64,000 nucleotides of DNA from Urophycis tenuis. Taxonomy: Eukaryota > Chordata > Actinopteri > Gadiformes > Phycidae. The stretch spans positions 559,501-623,500 of the forward strand of contig JAXIVH010000045.1 in assembly GCA_036785325.1 (NCBI GenBank). The letters are read 5' to 3'. Of this stretch, positions 1 to 10,640 are shown piece by piece (positions within the stretch are counted from its first letter, which is position 1; every line of letters begins with the position of its first letter). The position numbers and the translations under genes are program-made. Below the pieces are notes generated by a model, which did not search any database, was not told the origin of the DNA, and saw only the letters and a program-made list of their open reading frames with translations.

Positions 1-60
1 TGTGATCGTTTCTATTTGTATGTGGATACATTAGAGTTTAAAATATATTTTATTTTACAG

Positions 61-142
61 TTTCTTTGACTCAAGAAGAGAGACGGTGATGAAATCCCAG
101 CTCTCAGACCTTCCTGTGGATCTGTGCAGCACTATCTACTGA
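61..142 (+). CDS. Possible terminal exon of an unidentified upstream gene
   Basis: A good 3' splice site (T/A-rich tract ending in ttttacag at 53-60) is followed by a single open frame starting with one carried-over base. It encodes 26 residues, beginning FFDSRRETVMK and ending DLCSTIY, then a TGA at 140-142. The other two frames close at once. I do not recognise the protein. It does not resemble the receptor kinase that starts at 14481. If real, it is the last exon of a + strand gene lying left of the window. The evidence is only a splice acceptor plus a short open frame, so chance is a real alternative. Confidence 0.3.
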
Positions 143-425
143 CTTGGTGGTGTAAAATCACATTATATTTAAAGGTATATCATGTCATTTCTGCAGCTAT
201 GGGTATCTCAATCAAAACAATAACGAAAGTGTAGTTTGGTGTTAGCCTGGAAGCATGAAGTGTTGTCTATACCACCCTTACTCATGTTCACGGACAAGTT
301 AATTAATTCATGTTTCATGTTTGACGTTACGTTTATTCTTGCTACGTAATTTCATTCAAATGAAATAATGCTAATTTGCTAACTAACTTGTTAAGATGAA
401 TCTACTTTTTTTTTAAGTTAGAAAG

Positions 426-426
<1 letters not shown>
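143..426. other. Non-coding, nothing recognised
   Basis: AT-rich sequence after the possible terminal exon. It could be 3' UTR of that gene. I see no open frame or repeat. Confidence 0.4.

Positions 427-461
<35 letters not shown>
427..461. repeat. (TAA)n microsatellite, LINE 3' tail
   Basis: About eleven TAA units. They sit exactly at the 3' end of the - strand LINE fragment, so this is most simply its tail. Confidence 0.85.
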
Positions 462-945
462 TTTTGACAATCTCAAAGTGCTACGGAGATATGTGTTAAG
501 GTTTTGTTTAAAAACATCTGTAGACTGTGGGGCCCTCAGATGGTCAGGGAGGTCGTTCCACAGTCTCAGGCCTACAGAGGAAAAAGCCCGGTCGCCAATG
601 CTGTGGAGTTTGGTTCTGGGGGTTTGGAGAGTGTGTGTTGTTGCAGAACGGAGCGTGCGTGAGGAGGTTTGGGGGGTGAGGAGTTCCTGTAGGTAAAGGG
701 GGGCATGACCATAGATGCACTGGTGGGTGAGTAGGGAGACCTTGTATTCAATTCTGAAAGGGACGGGAGCCAGTGGAGGGATTTCAGGGTGGGGGTGATG
801 TGATCATATTTGCGCACCCTCATCAGGATCCTGGCAGCGCTGTTCTGGATGTTTAGCAGATATTTGATATTCAACAGATATTCATGCTCCAGATTGCAAT
901 GATGACACAAGAGGCACATTTCAAAATACTTTGCCCTAAACAATA
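427..945 (-). mobile_element. 5'-truncated L2/CR1-type LINE, C-terminal end
   Basis: Read on the - strand, the sequence encodes the end of an L2/CR1-type reverse transcriptase protein: IQNSAARILMRVRKY and LKSLHWLPS, then a degraded stretch resembling the usual WN-L-P-LR-PQST ending. It finishes in a TTA-repeat tail (427-461 on the + strand), as expected for the 3' end of this family. Only about 500 bp remains, so this is a dead 5'-truncated insertion. A second copy of the same family is at 5471-6476. Confidence 0.75.
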
Positions 946-1597
946 ACTAAAATGCAACTAAACCAGAGACGTTTTGTGTTTCAAAAGGTTCCCAAATGGA
1001 TTCAATTGCTGTTTAGAAGTGTATCCCACTATACAAAGAACTGTGTTGCCAGTGGAGATACGTTGTGGGCATCTTCTCAGTGGGGAAAAGCCAACAAGAA
1101 TACTTCCTCCCGTGCATGATAGTGTTTTAGATTCAGAGTTTGCACAGAGAGGAGGGGCTATTTAGAGGATTTGTTGTCAGTGTGTTGGGGAGAAATAGAG
1201 CACATGGGTTACATGCAGCTCTAACATTAAATAAGATTTTAACCATTTTAGATAATTACAAAAATTTGCAATGTATGGGAAACAATCAATCTCGCATGGC
1301 ATAATTCTCTCAGATGGTATTTTTTGATATTTTCATAAATTACCTTCCAGAGTAAAGTCTACATGTGGGAAACACTGCATTAGCTTGTGTAACGCTGGTA
1401 CAAGCAGATGGTGGACTCGAGCACGCCTCAATACACCAGGCAGGTGACAGCTTGGTGACTAGAATGAGCCACCTGTCAAAGTAGCACATCGTAGTTAGCT
1501 AGATAAATATTGAAACATCATATTACATCTCTACTGGATTTCTGTTTTTCACATGTTTCCAAAAGGTTAGTTGGTAAAGTGCACATGACATCATTGA
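946..1597. other. Non-coding, nothing recognised
   Basis: Unique-looking AT-rich sequence up to the hAT target duplication. I checked it for missing receptor-kinase exons and found no kinase or cysteine-rich ectodomain motif. Confidence 0.4.
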
Positions 1598-2421
1598 CAT
1601 GTGACCAGTGCTGGGAAAGTTACTTTGAAAAAGTAACTAATTACAAGTACCAGTTACCTCTCCAAAAAAGTAATTGCGTTAGTAACTGCGTTACTAAAAT
1701 AGGAAAGTAACTAGTTACCAGGAAAAGTATTTTTTGCGTTACTTTTCTTTTTTTGCTTAAAAATGTAAAAGAAACAAAAGAACAGTTAATTGGGGTATTC
1801 ATCCTTGTTCTGTGATGTTATTTTGGCTGTGATTTTTGCTTAAGATGCTAATATCAAAGATCTTCATGACCTATTCAATGGTGAATGTTAATCCAGTTCA
1901 CATATTCACAAACTACAGCACAGACACTGACTTGCCAAACATTTATTTATTCAAAATGAATAGATTGCAACCCACAACAGAAAATAAAATGTCAATGCTG
2001 AAAATATAATATTTGTTGGAAGTTGCATTAGTTGAAAATGTAAATATGCTTTAACTTTGCATTTCAGTGAACAGTACAATACATTCAAGCTTTATGGCAC
2101 AACAATGTGCTTAGAAAATAAATTAAGTGTGCTGTATGCAGATATTTATTCTCTCTTTTTTCCCACTTAGAAAGAAATTAACAAAGGGAAAAGCCAATAT
2201 TAATATTAACTGTAACAATAATGAATAATTATAACAGCTATAACAACAACAACAGGCCTGACAATAGAAGAAAATACTGAGCCTGAACCTTTACACTTTT
2301 TGAAATGCGAAAAACCTTATGACTATTTTAATATGGCAGACTAACTCTGTCGAGCCTTAAGTCAGGCACGGAGCCTGAATACAATCAGGCCTGCAAGAAT
2401 GTAGGCATCACTACACCATAT

Positions 2422-3011
2422 CTAAGTGCCGCTGAACCACAGGTTGTAGCGTAGGAGCAGAAGCTTCTCGAATCGTTTGTCTGACAACCCGTTTCTCTTT
2501 GGGGAGAAGATGAGCTTTCCCAGACTGAAAAGCCTCTCAACAGGCGCACTAGATGGTGGAGCAGCATTGAAGCGCAGAGACATTTTCTTTATGAGAGGAA
2601 ATCCATTCAGACTGTTGAATTCTTGTGATGGAGATCTTAAATAATCCTCCACCTGCCTTTCAGATGAGGAGAGTGCATCCTCCTCGTCTTCTTCAAAGGA
2701 AAAGAAAGAGTCCTCTTTAGCCAAATGTCTGTGTTGTGCAGATGTGCTTGTACCTGGCTGTGCTTCTAGCTGTGGTTCTTCTAGGGCAATTTTTCGGCAC
2801 TCTGCCAGCAAACTTGCCTTGGCCTTTTCCTTTAATTCCTGTGACCGCAGCCAGTTTGAATTTTGGAAGAGTGACGGCAGCAATGACAGCCTCTTCACTG
2901 CCCAGCAGATCAGCAAATCTTGTTTTGATTGCCTGAAATTATAAATGCAAAAAGAAACATTAAATGTTTGCATACACCAAATTATTATTATTACTATTAT
3001 AATATTTATTA

Positions 3012-3042
<31 letters not shown>

Positions 3043-4463
3043 AGACTTACTGTGACTATAGCATCAGGAAGATCCCTCAACTTTTGTAGGCCATCTTTAA
3101 GGGCTTGTGTCTTCAGCATCAATATCTCAAGTGTTGGGAGTAGAGTACCATGGAAGCAATTGTCTTCTCCTTGAAGTATGTCTAAGGCAATGGTAAGGGG
3201 CTGCATCACAGCACAGTACTCCTTCATGAACTGATGCTCCCTTTCTGTAATTGCAGCCACTCCTAATTTCAGGGAGATGGTATTGAGCTCTGCCATTGAT
3301 ATTTCAGAGATTCGAGCCAGGGCATCGTAAAATGAATTCCACCGTGTTGTGCAAGGTACAAGCAGCTTTTTTGAGATCACCTCATCAAGTGCCTCAGCAG
3401 CCAAAGTTGAGCGACTAGCCTTATTCCAAAGGGTGGTGCACTTTGCAACAGCACTTCTGTATACAGCCTTCGTTTCAGGCTTTGACAGGAGCCACTTCTC
3501 AACATCTGTGCATGATATTAGATTGAGTGTATGTGATGCACATCTATGGTGGGGGGGCAGAGTGATCAGACCATCATCATCTTGGCCATCATTTGACTGC
3601 AGAACATCATTTACATCAGTAAAGGGGACCTCATCTTCATCCTCAGAATCACTTTCAACTGGCTGATACATTTTAAATGCTTTGACAAAATTAGACCCAT
3701 TATCTGTGACTGTTGCCGTGATTTTTTCTGTAAGGCAATACATTGAGTGTATGTCGTCAAGCTCGACTGCAATAGCATCATAAGTATGACGCCCCCTAAA
3801 TCGTCTGCAGGCAAGGGCCGTTTTCTTTCTCTCCATAGTGTTGGGATCTATCCAGTGTGCAGTGACACCAATATAACTTTTATTATGGGCAGTCCAAATG
3901 TCTGCTGTAGTGGATATGAACTGTAGATCCTCGAAAGACCTTTTCAGTTCCACGTTCATTTTTCCATATTCGTTGTCAATGTATGCAGCGAACGTTTTTC
4001 GGCAAAGGGGTGTGCTCTTTTCTCTTCCACGAGATGGAATTTTTGCAACAAGAGCCCTAAATGACTCCGACTCCACTGTGGATAGGGGCAACATGTTTTC
4101 AACCACATACCTGGCGATTATTTTGTTGAGCTCAGTCTTAGACACTAGTGTCTGTCCTCCTGAAAAATCAAGTTTGGCTTGCTTAAGTGCAGTCCCTGCG
4201 TCTCCCTCTTCACTGGAGCTCAAACTAGCGGGGCTAGGGGGTGGGTACTTAGCAGCAGTGATACCTAGAGCAGACGTGCCACCATGCGACGTTGTAAGGT
4301 GCTTCGTCAAATTGGAGTTGCTCGTGGTAGATGTGGACAGAACCTTGTTTCCTGGGCACAGTTTACATTGGGCATAAACATTACTGCCTTTCACTTCAAC
4401 TAGGGTGAAATGATTCCGGTATTTCCAGTTTGAAAATGCAAACTTGCCGCTTGGCGTTGCCAT
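2422..4463 (-). pseudogene. hAT transposase (BED-finger type), frameshifted
   Basis: The protein starts at 4463 with MATPSGKFAFSNW. It opens with a BED-type zinc finger (CKLC near residue 35, then HLTTSH). The transposase core follows: TADIWT with the first expected acidic residue, TDNGSNFVKAF with the second, CASHTLNL and CTTRWNSFYDAL. The open frame runs to about 3050, where a GTAAGT donor follows DAIVT. An intron holding an ATT microsatellite ends in TTTCAG near 2938. The second exon starts in the expected frame, but that frame is lost near 2858 and the C-terminal dimerisation region (PVERLFSLGKLIFS) continues in another frame until 2422. One small indel therefore breaks an otherwise complete gene. 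The element could still be mobilised by a related enzyme. Confidence 0.85.
2981..3043. repeat. (ATT)n microsatellite in the hAT transposase intron
   Basis: Imperfect ATT repeats lie between the predicted donor and acceptor of the transposase intron. Conceptual translation through them gives a meaningless poly-isoleucine end. Confidence 0.8.
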
Positions 4464-5209
4464 GATCTCTTCTTCACTCCTCTCTCTGTGTGTAGATGAA
4501 CATGCGTGGGAACAAGATTGACACTCCGCCCACCTAGCTTTTTTAGCAAATCATGATCAGCGACTAGGTTGTCATGCATGCAATGGATGAATGCGAGTCT
4601 ATTAAATGCCGCCTTAGTACCGATTTATGCGGCATCCTATTGTCATTTGCTCCTAGATTTTGTCAGCACCCGGGGCACACTGCCACCGCAATTCAGCAAA
4701 TTGTAACGCGTCACGTTACTTCCAAAGTAACGGTAACGGCGATACAATTATGGATAGAGTAATTAAGTAGTTATTCCGTTACCCAAAATGTGGCTCCGTT
4801 ACTAACGCCGTTATATTGTAACGCCGTTATTCCCAGCACTGCATGTGACCATATGTAACAGACTGTTACCTCGAATAATACTAAAAATGTACCTGTGTTT
4901 GAATATTGTTGGAAACAATTAGGATACTGACAGTACGCAACCCATCAAAATATATAACATTGGTCTAGTCATTTCCAGAAGTGGCACACATCTATTTGAG
5001 GAAAGCAACACCTTCCCTGCTGCATGGTTACCTGAAGACAAAGACGGCTGCTCACTAATGCTCTCCGTAGAAGACGTGATCTGATCCTTCAAGAAGGTCA
5101 ACCCCCGCAAGGCTCCAGGACCGGATCTGTCCTCCGAAGTTGTCCCGACCAGCTAGCTTTTGTATTCGCTGACATCTTCAACCTCTCCCTGAAGCTATCT
5201 AAAATCCCC

Positions 5210-5247
5210 ACCTGCTTACCTCCACCATCAAGTGGAGGTAAGCAGGT
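5210..5247. repeat. Perfect 16-bp-arm inverted repeat
   Basis: Arms 5210-5225 (acctgcttacctccac) and 5232-5247 (gtggaggtaagcaggt) are exact complements around a 6-base loop. It lies inside the LINE reverse-transcriptase frame, where related copies would simply continue from PTCLK into SSTIIPVPKK. The second arm is therefore an extra inverted copy. Three 12-bp direct repeats (gtcctccaccaa) follow directly. Confidence 0.85.
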
Positions 5248-5470
5248 CCTCCACCAAGTCCTCCACCAAGTCCTCCACCATCATACCTGTCCCCAAGAAA
5301 CCCAAGGTCACCAGCCTGAATGACTACCATCCTGTCGCACTGATCTCCTCAATCATTAAGTGCTTCGAGCAGCTTGTCAAAATCTGCTCCACCCTTCCTA
5401 GTGCCTTAGACCCTTTTCAGTTTCCCCTGTCCCATCTGGACAAGAGGAACACATGCTGTGTGGCATAGCA

Positions 5471-6476
5471 TGGAATTTCATTCCACTGCTATGTTGATGA
5501 TACTCAGCTCTATGTAAATAGCACAGCTGCAACCCCATCCTCACAGTCATCCCCATCAAAACTCACCACCTGTCTGGAGGAGATAAAGGTATGGATGGAG
5601 CACAACTTCCTCCAACTAAACAGCTCCAAAACCGAAGCCATACTGATTGGCACTCCTCACCAGACCAAATCGTCATCCATAACCAGCATCACTTTTTCTG
5701 GCTCCAACAATCCCCCTCTCATCAACAGTCACAAATGTTGGTGTAAAAAATGGACTCCCAACTCACTTTTGAAGCCTGTATAAATCACCTCTGCAAGACC
5801 TCCTTCTACCACCTCTGTAACATTTCCAAAATCCACCAAATTCTCTCCCTCTCAGATGCTGAAAAGCTGGTTCATGCCTTTGTCTCCTCCAGACTGGACT
5901 ACTGTAACACACTTCTCATTGGGATCCCTAGCAAGAGTCTGTAGAGGCTTCAGTACATTCAAAACTCTGCAGCTAGGATCCTGATGAGAGTGCGGAAATA
6001 TGAGCACATTACCCCCATTCTCCACTCACTCCACTGGCTTCCAGTCTCCACCAGGATTGAGTACAAGGTTTCCCTCCTCACTCAACAATGTATCCATGGA
6101 CATGCCCCCCAACCCCCTACCTAAAAGAAATGATCAACCCACAAAACACAACACGCTCCCTCTGCTCAACTCACTCAAACCTCCTCCACATACCCAGAAC
6201 CAGACTCAGGACCATGGGAGATAGGGCCTTCTGTGCAGCTGCCCCACATCTGTGGAATGCCCTCCCTGACACCTTGAGGGCACCACAATCCACTGACTGT
6301 TTTAAAAAAGGTCTTAAGACATTTCTTTTTAGCAAAGCTTTTGGTCCCCTTTAGATGTTTTTTAAAACCTTTTCTTTTTTTTTTCCTTAAACTGTTAATC
6401 TTTTTTGTTTTTAACCTGTAGCACTTTGAGATCTTTGATGAAAAGTGCATTATAAATAAAATTCATTATTATTATG
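5471..6476 (+). mobile_element. 5'-truncated L2 LINE inserted in LINE family A
   Basis: The + strand encodes the end of an L2 reverse transcriptase: FHCYVDDTQLYVNST, EEIKVWMEHNFLQLNSSKTE, HAFVSSRLDYCNTLL, IQNSAARILMRVRKYEH, then DRAFCAAAPHLWNALPDTL and PQSTDCFKKGLKTFLFSKAF. The 3' end is aataaaattcattattattatg. The frame is interrupted near 5735-5790 and 5943. It separates two halves of another LINE (5470 and 6477), so it is a later insertion into that LINE. Confidence 0.83.
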
Positions 6477-6732
6477 TCAGAATGCTGTTTGTTGACTACA
6501 GCTCAGCATTAAACACTATTGTTCCTGGGAAATCTCATAATCGAGCTCAAGGACCTAGGACTGAGCCCCTCCCTCTTCAATAAGTCATGGACTTCCTGGT
6601 GGGCAGACCCCAGGTGGTGAGAGTGTGCAACCTCACTTCCTCCAAACTGAAACTGAATACTGGTTTCCTCAGCCCCCACCTATACTCCCTGTTCATACAT
6701 GACTGCATCGCCACTTCCAGCTCCAATGCTAT

Positions 6733-7509
6733 TGTTACGAACCCAAAATTTGTCTAGGGGAAAGGGCAGTAACATAAATGTACAACCCACCATTAACCAG
6801 GAGTGAGCTTAAAACCACAGGTTTTGACACAGGGATGCTGAGCATTGGTGAGATAACTTAAGAGTCAGACACAAGGTTGTTGAGAGTGAAAAGGGTGCTA
6901 CATTCCTTTACTCTGTTTCAAGAACACAAAAAGTTATCAAAAGTTAAAAACAACCAAAATAAGCCACTGCCAGAGGACGTGGATGTTGCCAAAATAACAA
7001 AGTATATATCCAGTGGATATAAATACAAAAGTGGCAACATCCCCTTACCTAGTGTGATTTAACAAAGATTAACCTACGTGATGCCTATGTAAGGGGGCCC
7101 CCATCTTACCTGTCCCAAGGCAGGGCATTTACACAAAACCAAAACAAAGTAAATATGAACTCAATGTCTTAGAAAGTGCTTCTTTTCCACAATCTGCTGG
7201 CTGGTGTGGCAGAGAGAGCAAAAGACAAAAAGAAGAGGTCGACCATCGTTGGACACAGCCCTTTTGTAGGCCAGCAGGATTGGTGGAAGGTGGAACCAGG
7301 TGACGGCAGCTGACGAATGGAGCCAAGATGGGTGGAGGTAACAATTAACAGCTCTGATCAGCCACAGCCGAGGTGGTGAGGAGATGATTGGGATGATGAA
7401 CAGATGATGGGTGGATTCAGGCCTGTAGTCAATGACAGAGGGAGAGACAGACAGAACCAGCAGAAGACAGAACAGTGGAACCACACACACACTATAGTGG
7501 AACGTAACA
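6733..7509. mobile_element. Solo LTR with 5-bp target duplication
   Basis: The 777-bp sequence starts TGTTACGAACCC and ends AACGTAACA. It has a short terminal inverted repeat (TGTTACG/CGTAACA) and the TG..CA ends of an LTR. The perfect 5-bp duplication GCTAT flanks it (6728-6732 and 7510-7514). It carries no internal coding region, so it is a solo LTR left by recombination between the two LTRs of a gypsy-type element. The host LINE frame resumes right after it with FADDTTILGL. Confidence 0.85.
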
Positions 7510-9424
7510 GCTATCATCAAGTTTGCTGATGACACCACCATCCTGGGCCTCATCACAGGCAATGAGACGGCCTACAGAGAAGAGGTCAGAGCCCTGGGAG
7601 TGTGGATGCCAGGACAACAACCTCTCTCTCAAAGTGGATCACAAGAAGCTGCAGGGGAGGGGGGTCATGCAGACACTCCCCCCAGCTCATGTAGAGAGAT
7701 TCCAGCAATTTCCTTGGTGTTCATATACCTGATAACCTCACCTAGACTCACCACACGGACACTACAGCGAGGACATCCCGCCAACGCCTCTTCTTGAGGA
7801 GGCAAAAAAAGGTTGCCGTGTCCCCCAACATCCTCACAAACTTTTACAGACAGGAAGCCTCGTTCTCATGGGCGGTAAACAGGGGAGGCTGGAACCCATA
7901 GGCGCACTGAAAGAGGGAGAGCCGTGGCAGAGCTGGTTGACCAGAGGGCTGGCTCCATCTACTGGTTCTTTATCTCCTGTCCCGTCTGGCCATTGCACTG
8001 TTGATGAAAACCAGAAGACAAGTGATGGTGGCCCCGACCTGCAAAACTCCCTTCAAAAAATAGAGGTGAATTGTGGTCCCAAGTCGGACACCAAATCGAC
8101 AGGAAGGCCATGAATGCGGAAAACATGCTGGAGAACCGGTTCAGCCATTTCCTTGGCCAAGGGAATTTTGGGCAGTGGCACAAAGTGAGCCAGTTTGCTG
8201 AACTGATTGACCACAATCAAGATGGTGGTGTGGCCATGGGATGTTGGCAAACTGGTGACAAAGTCCAGGGAGAGGTGGGACCAAGGACGGTGGGGTATCA
8301 GCAGAGGGTGGAGCAGACCAGCAGGAGCTTGATGGGTGGGCTTGTGCTGGCTACAGACTGGACAGGCTCCAACAAACTCTCGGATGTCCTCCTCCAATGT
8401 GGGCCAGCAGAATCTTTGCTGTACCACGTCCTTGGTGCACTGGATCCCCGGGTGACAGGTGAGGTCGGAATTGTGGATCCACTGGAGGACTTCCGAGCGG
8501 AGAGCAGTGGGGACAAATAGGCGGTTGGGAGAGCAGTCGCTGGGTCCCGACTTACCTCCTAGGGCGTTTCTTACCTTTTCCTCTACATCCCAGCTGTGGG
8601 GGCAACCAAGTGGACGGGAGAATGGTGTCAGGGGTTGCTGTGGACTCCTCTTTCTTGGTGAACTGTTGAGAAAGAGCATTGGGCTTGACATTGCAGGTGC
8701 CGAGTCTATAAGAGAGTGTCAAGTTGAACCTGGTGAGGAATAGGGCCCAATGGGCCTGGCACTAGTTTGGCCACTTGACAGACTGTAAATATTATTTTAG
8801 TTTTTATGGTCCGTCCACACAAGGAATGGCTTCTTGGTTCCCTCCAACCAATTGTGCCACTCCTCTAGGGCCAGCTTCACTGCCATAATTTCTCTGGGCA
8901 AGGAACAGAGGCTATGAGAAAAAGGCACAGGGGTGAAGCTTTTGGTCCCCAGCCGCTTGTTCGGAGAGAACAGCTCCTACTCCCACGTCGGAGGCATCCA
9001 CCTCCACCACAAACTGCCTCTCGGGATCAGGCGTCTTGAGGATGGGGGCAGAGGTGAACTGTGTCGGCTGCAGGAGACCACAGGAAGGGGACCTTGGTAG
9101 ATGTAAGGTGCGCAGCAACGGTACTGTAACCCCTAATATACCTCCCGTAGAAGTTTGCAAACCCCAGGAATCATTGCAACTGCTTGCGGGAGTCGGGGAT
9201 GGGCCAGGTAGTGACAGCTAGCCTTGGCAGAGTCCATACTAACGTCCCCCCTCCTGATTACATATCCCAAGAAGGAGACAAATGTAGAATGAAACAACAA
9301 GTGAGTTCTCCAAGAGACGCTGCAGCACCGCCTGGACGTGGTGACCATATTCGTCCTTGGTCTTAGAGCAGAATAATATCCAGGTACACAAATACATATT
9401 TGTCCAACATTTTCCACAGGATAT

Positions 9425-10040
9425 ATGTTTACATTTAGGGCATTTAGCAGATGCTTTTATCCAAAGTGACTTACAAAGAGTACATTTGTCATAACACGGT
9501 GAAACCCTCCTTTGCTGCTAACACAGTAAGAAAGTCACCAGAACAAGTTTCAAGCATTTCAATTGCTAGGTTTACCATTGCTAGTATTCAACATATCTGG
9601 CTAAGTGCCAAGTTACAAAGAGCGACTTTTAAAGTGCCAAGACATACAACATACAAGAGCATGAGGGTAGGTTTGTGTTGGATGTTATGCAGGGTTCAGG
9701 TGAACTCTAAAGAAGTGAGTCTAGAGTCTCTTCTGGAAGATGGGGAGTGACTCTGCAGTCCTGACATTGGCAGGGAGCTCGTTCCACCACTGCGGTGCCA
9801 AAACAGTTGTGATTTTGCAATCCAACCTTTTCCTCCTTTTAGTGATGGAGGTACCAGTCGACCAGCTGAGGGAGTTGAGCGGAGTGCTCGAGCAGGGGCA
9901 TGGGGCTTCACTAACGCTTGGAGGTAGGTAGGGGCAGTTCCATTAACGGCTTTGAAGGCCAGTACCATTGTCTTGAATTTGATGGAAGCCACTACAGTGA
10001 GCCAGTGGAGGTCATGGATTTTTGTGTCGGTTGAACATAT
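9425..10040 (-). mobile_element. L2-type LINE 3' fragment inserted in gypsy pol
   Basis: On the - strand it encodes the LINE C-terminus: DLHWLTVVASIKFKTMVLAF and KAVNGTAPTYLQALVKPH, followed by a broken WNELP-like ending. The 3' end at 9428 reads, on the - strand, aagtcactttggataaaagc then atctgctaaatgcc. That same terminal tail is found on the SINEs at 23913 and 26957. It interrupts the gypsy reverse transcriptase between its MPF-like and YLDD-like motifs. Confidence 0.8.
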
Positions 10041-10126
10041 CATTAACGAATGCTTGAAAGGTGGCTGGGGCGTTGATGAGCCTGAAGGGCATTACCAGAT
10101 ATTCTTAATGCCCCCTAAGGGTGTTA

Positions 10127-10213
10127 AACAGACAGACAGACATACTTTAATGATCCCTGAGGGAAATTGCATCTTTCACTCTGAGGGAAATTGAAGGAAA
10201 TTGCATCTTTCAC
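10127..10213 (-). repeat. Short LINE 3'-tail piece with (TCTG)n
   Basis: The + strand reads gacagacagacatactttaa then tgatccctgagggaaattgc. Read on the - strand this is a LINE 3' tail ending in TCTG repeats. The final part is partly duplicated just downstream. An almost identical piece is at 27379-27418. Confidence 0.65.
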
Positions 10214-10640
10214 AAAGCCGTCTTTCACTCTTCTGCTTCCCTGATACGGACTAAATGATAACTGTTGCATAGGTCTAAGTGGCCCCTTCTAGTAGCTTGA
10301 AAGCAGAAGAGATTAGAGGCAGGGGATAGCGGTTCTTAATCTTAATTTCATTCAGACCACTGTAATCGATGCACGGCCGCAGGGTTTTGTCCTTCTTTTC
10401 TTCAAAGAAGAACCCCACACCAGCAAGGATGGAGGACGGGCGGATAATGCCTGCTGCCAGAGAGTCGTCAATATATTCCTCCATGGCCTTTCTCTCGGGG
10501 GTGGACAGGGAAAATAGACGGACCCTGGGAGGTGACGACCCGGGCTGCAGGTCTATGGCGCATTCATGGGCGGTGCAGAGGTAAGGAGGAGGCCTTAGCT
10601 TTGGTAAACAGCTCTCTAAAATCATTGTACTCAACAGGAA

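Larger units (their letters stand above)
1606..4841 (-). mobile_element. hAT DNA transposon with perfect 8-bp target duplication
   Basis: The 3236-bp element starts cagtgctgggaaagttac and ends cgttattcccagcactg, giving terminal inverted repeats. It is flanked by the perfect 8-bp duplication CATGTGAC (1598-1605 and 4842-4849), the hAT signature. Subterminal regions are rich in repeated agtaac/gttact motifs, as in other hAT ends. The transposase lies on the - strand at 2422-4463. The intact target duplication suggests the insertion is not very old, although the transposase is broken. Confidence 0.93.
4960..7865 (+). mobile_element. Rex/CR1-like LINE (family A), broken into three pieces
   Basis: Three collinear + strand pieces belong to one LINE. 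At about 4960-5470: FKKVNPRKAPGPD, STIIPVPKKPKVTSLNDY and IIKCFEQLV. At 6477-6732: MLFVDYSSALNT, DFLVGRPQVVRV and LYSLFIHDC. At 7510-7865: IIKFADDTTILGL, GNETAYREEV and a later NFYRQEA. The first gap holds an L2 fragment and the second a solo LTR with a clean target duplication. The reading resumes exactly where it stopped at 7510, which shows the order of insertion. The frame is broken repeatedly. The right end is cut by the gypsy element at about 7866. Assignment to Rex1-like versus another CR1-group family is uncertain. Confidence 0.8.
7960..10640 (-). pseudogene. Gypsy pol remnant: reverse transcriptase, RNase H, integrase
   Basis: At 10275-10634 (- strand) the start of the reverse transcriptase is readable: CAIDLQPGSSPPRVRLFSLS, then LRPCIDYSGLNEIKIKNRYP. 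The fingers/palm region (MPF-type motif near 10090, VFVYLDD-like near 9385) is split by a LINE. At 8912-9160 follows RNase H/tether sequence (FVVEVDASDVGVGAVLSEQ). At 8053-8691 is integrase: a zinc-binding HHCC-like region (CPVCSQHKPTHQAPAGLLHP) then FVTSLPTSHGHTTILIVVNQ and DLVSDLGPQFTS. The end continues in another frame with SSGFHQQCNGQT. Several frame changes and stops make this a dead gene. Confidence 0.8.
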
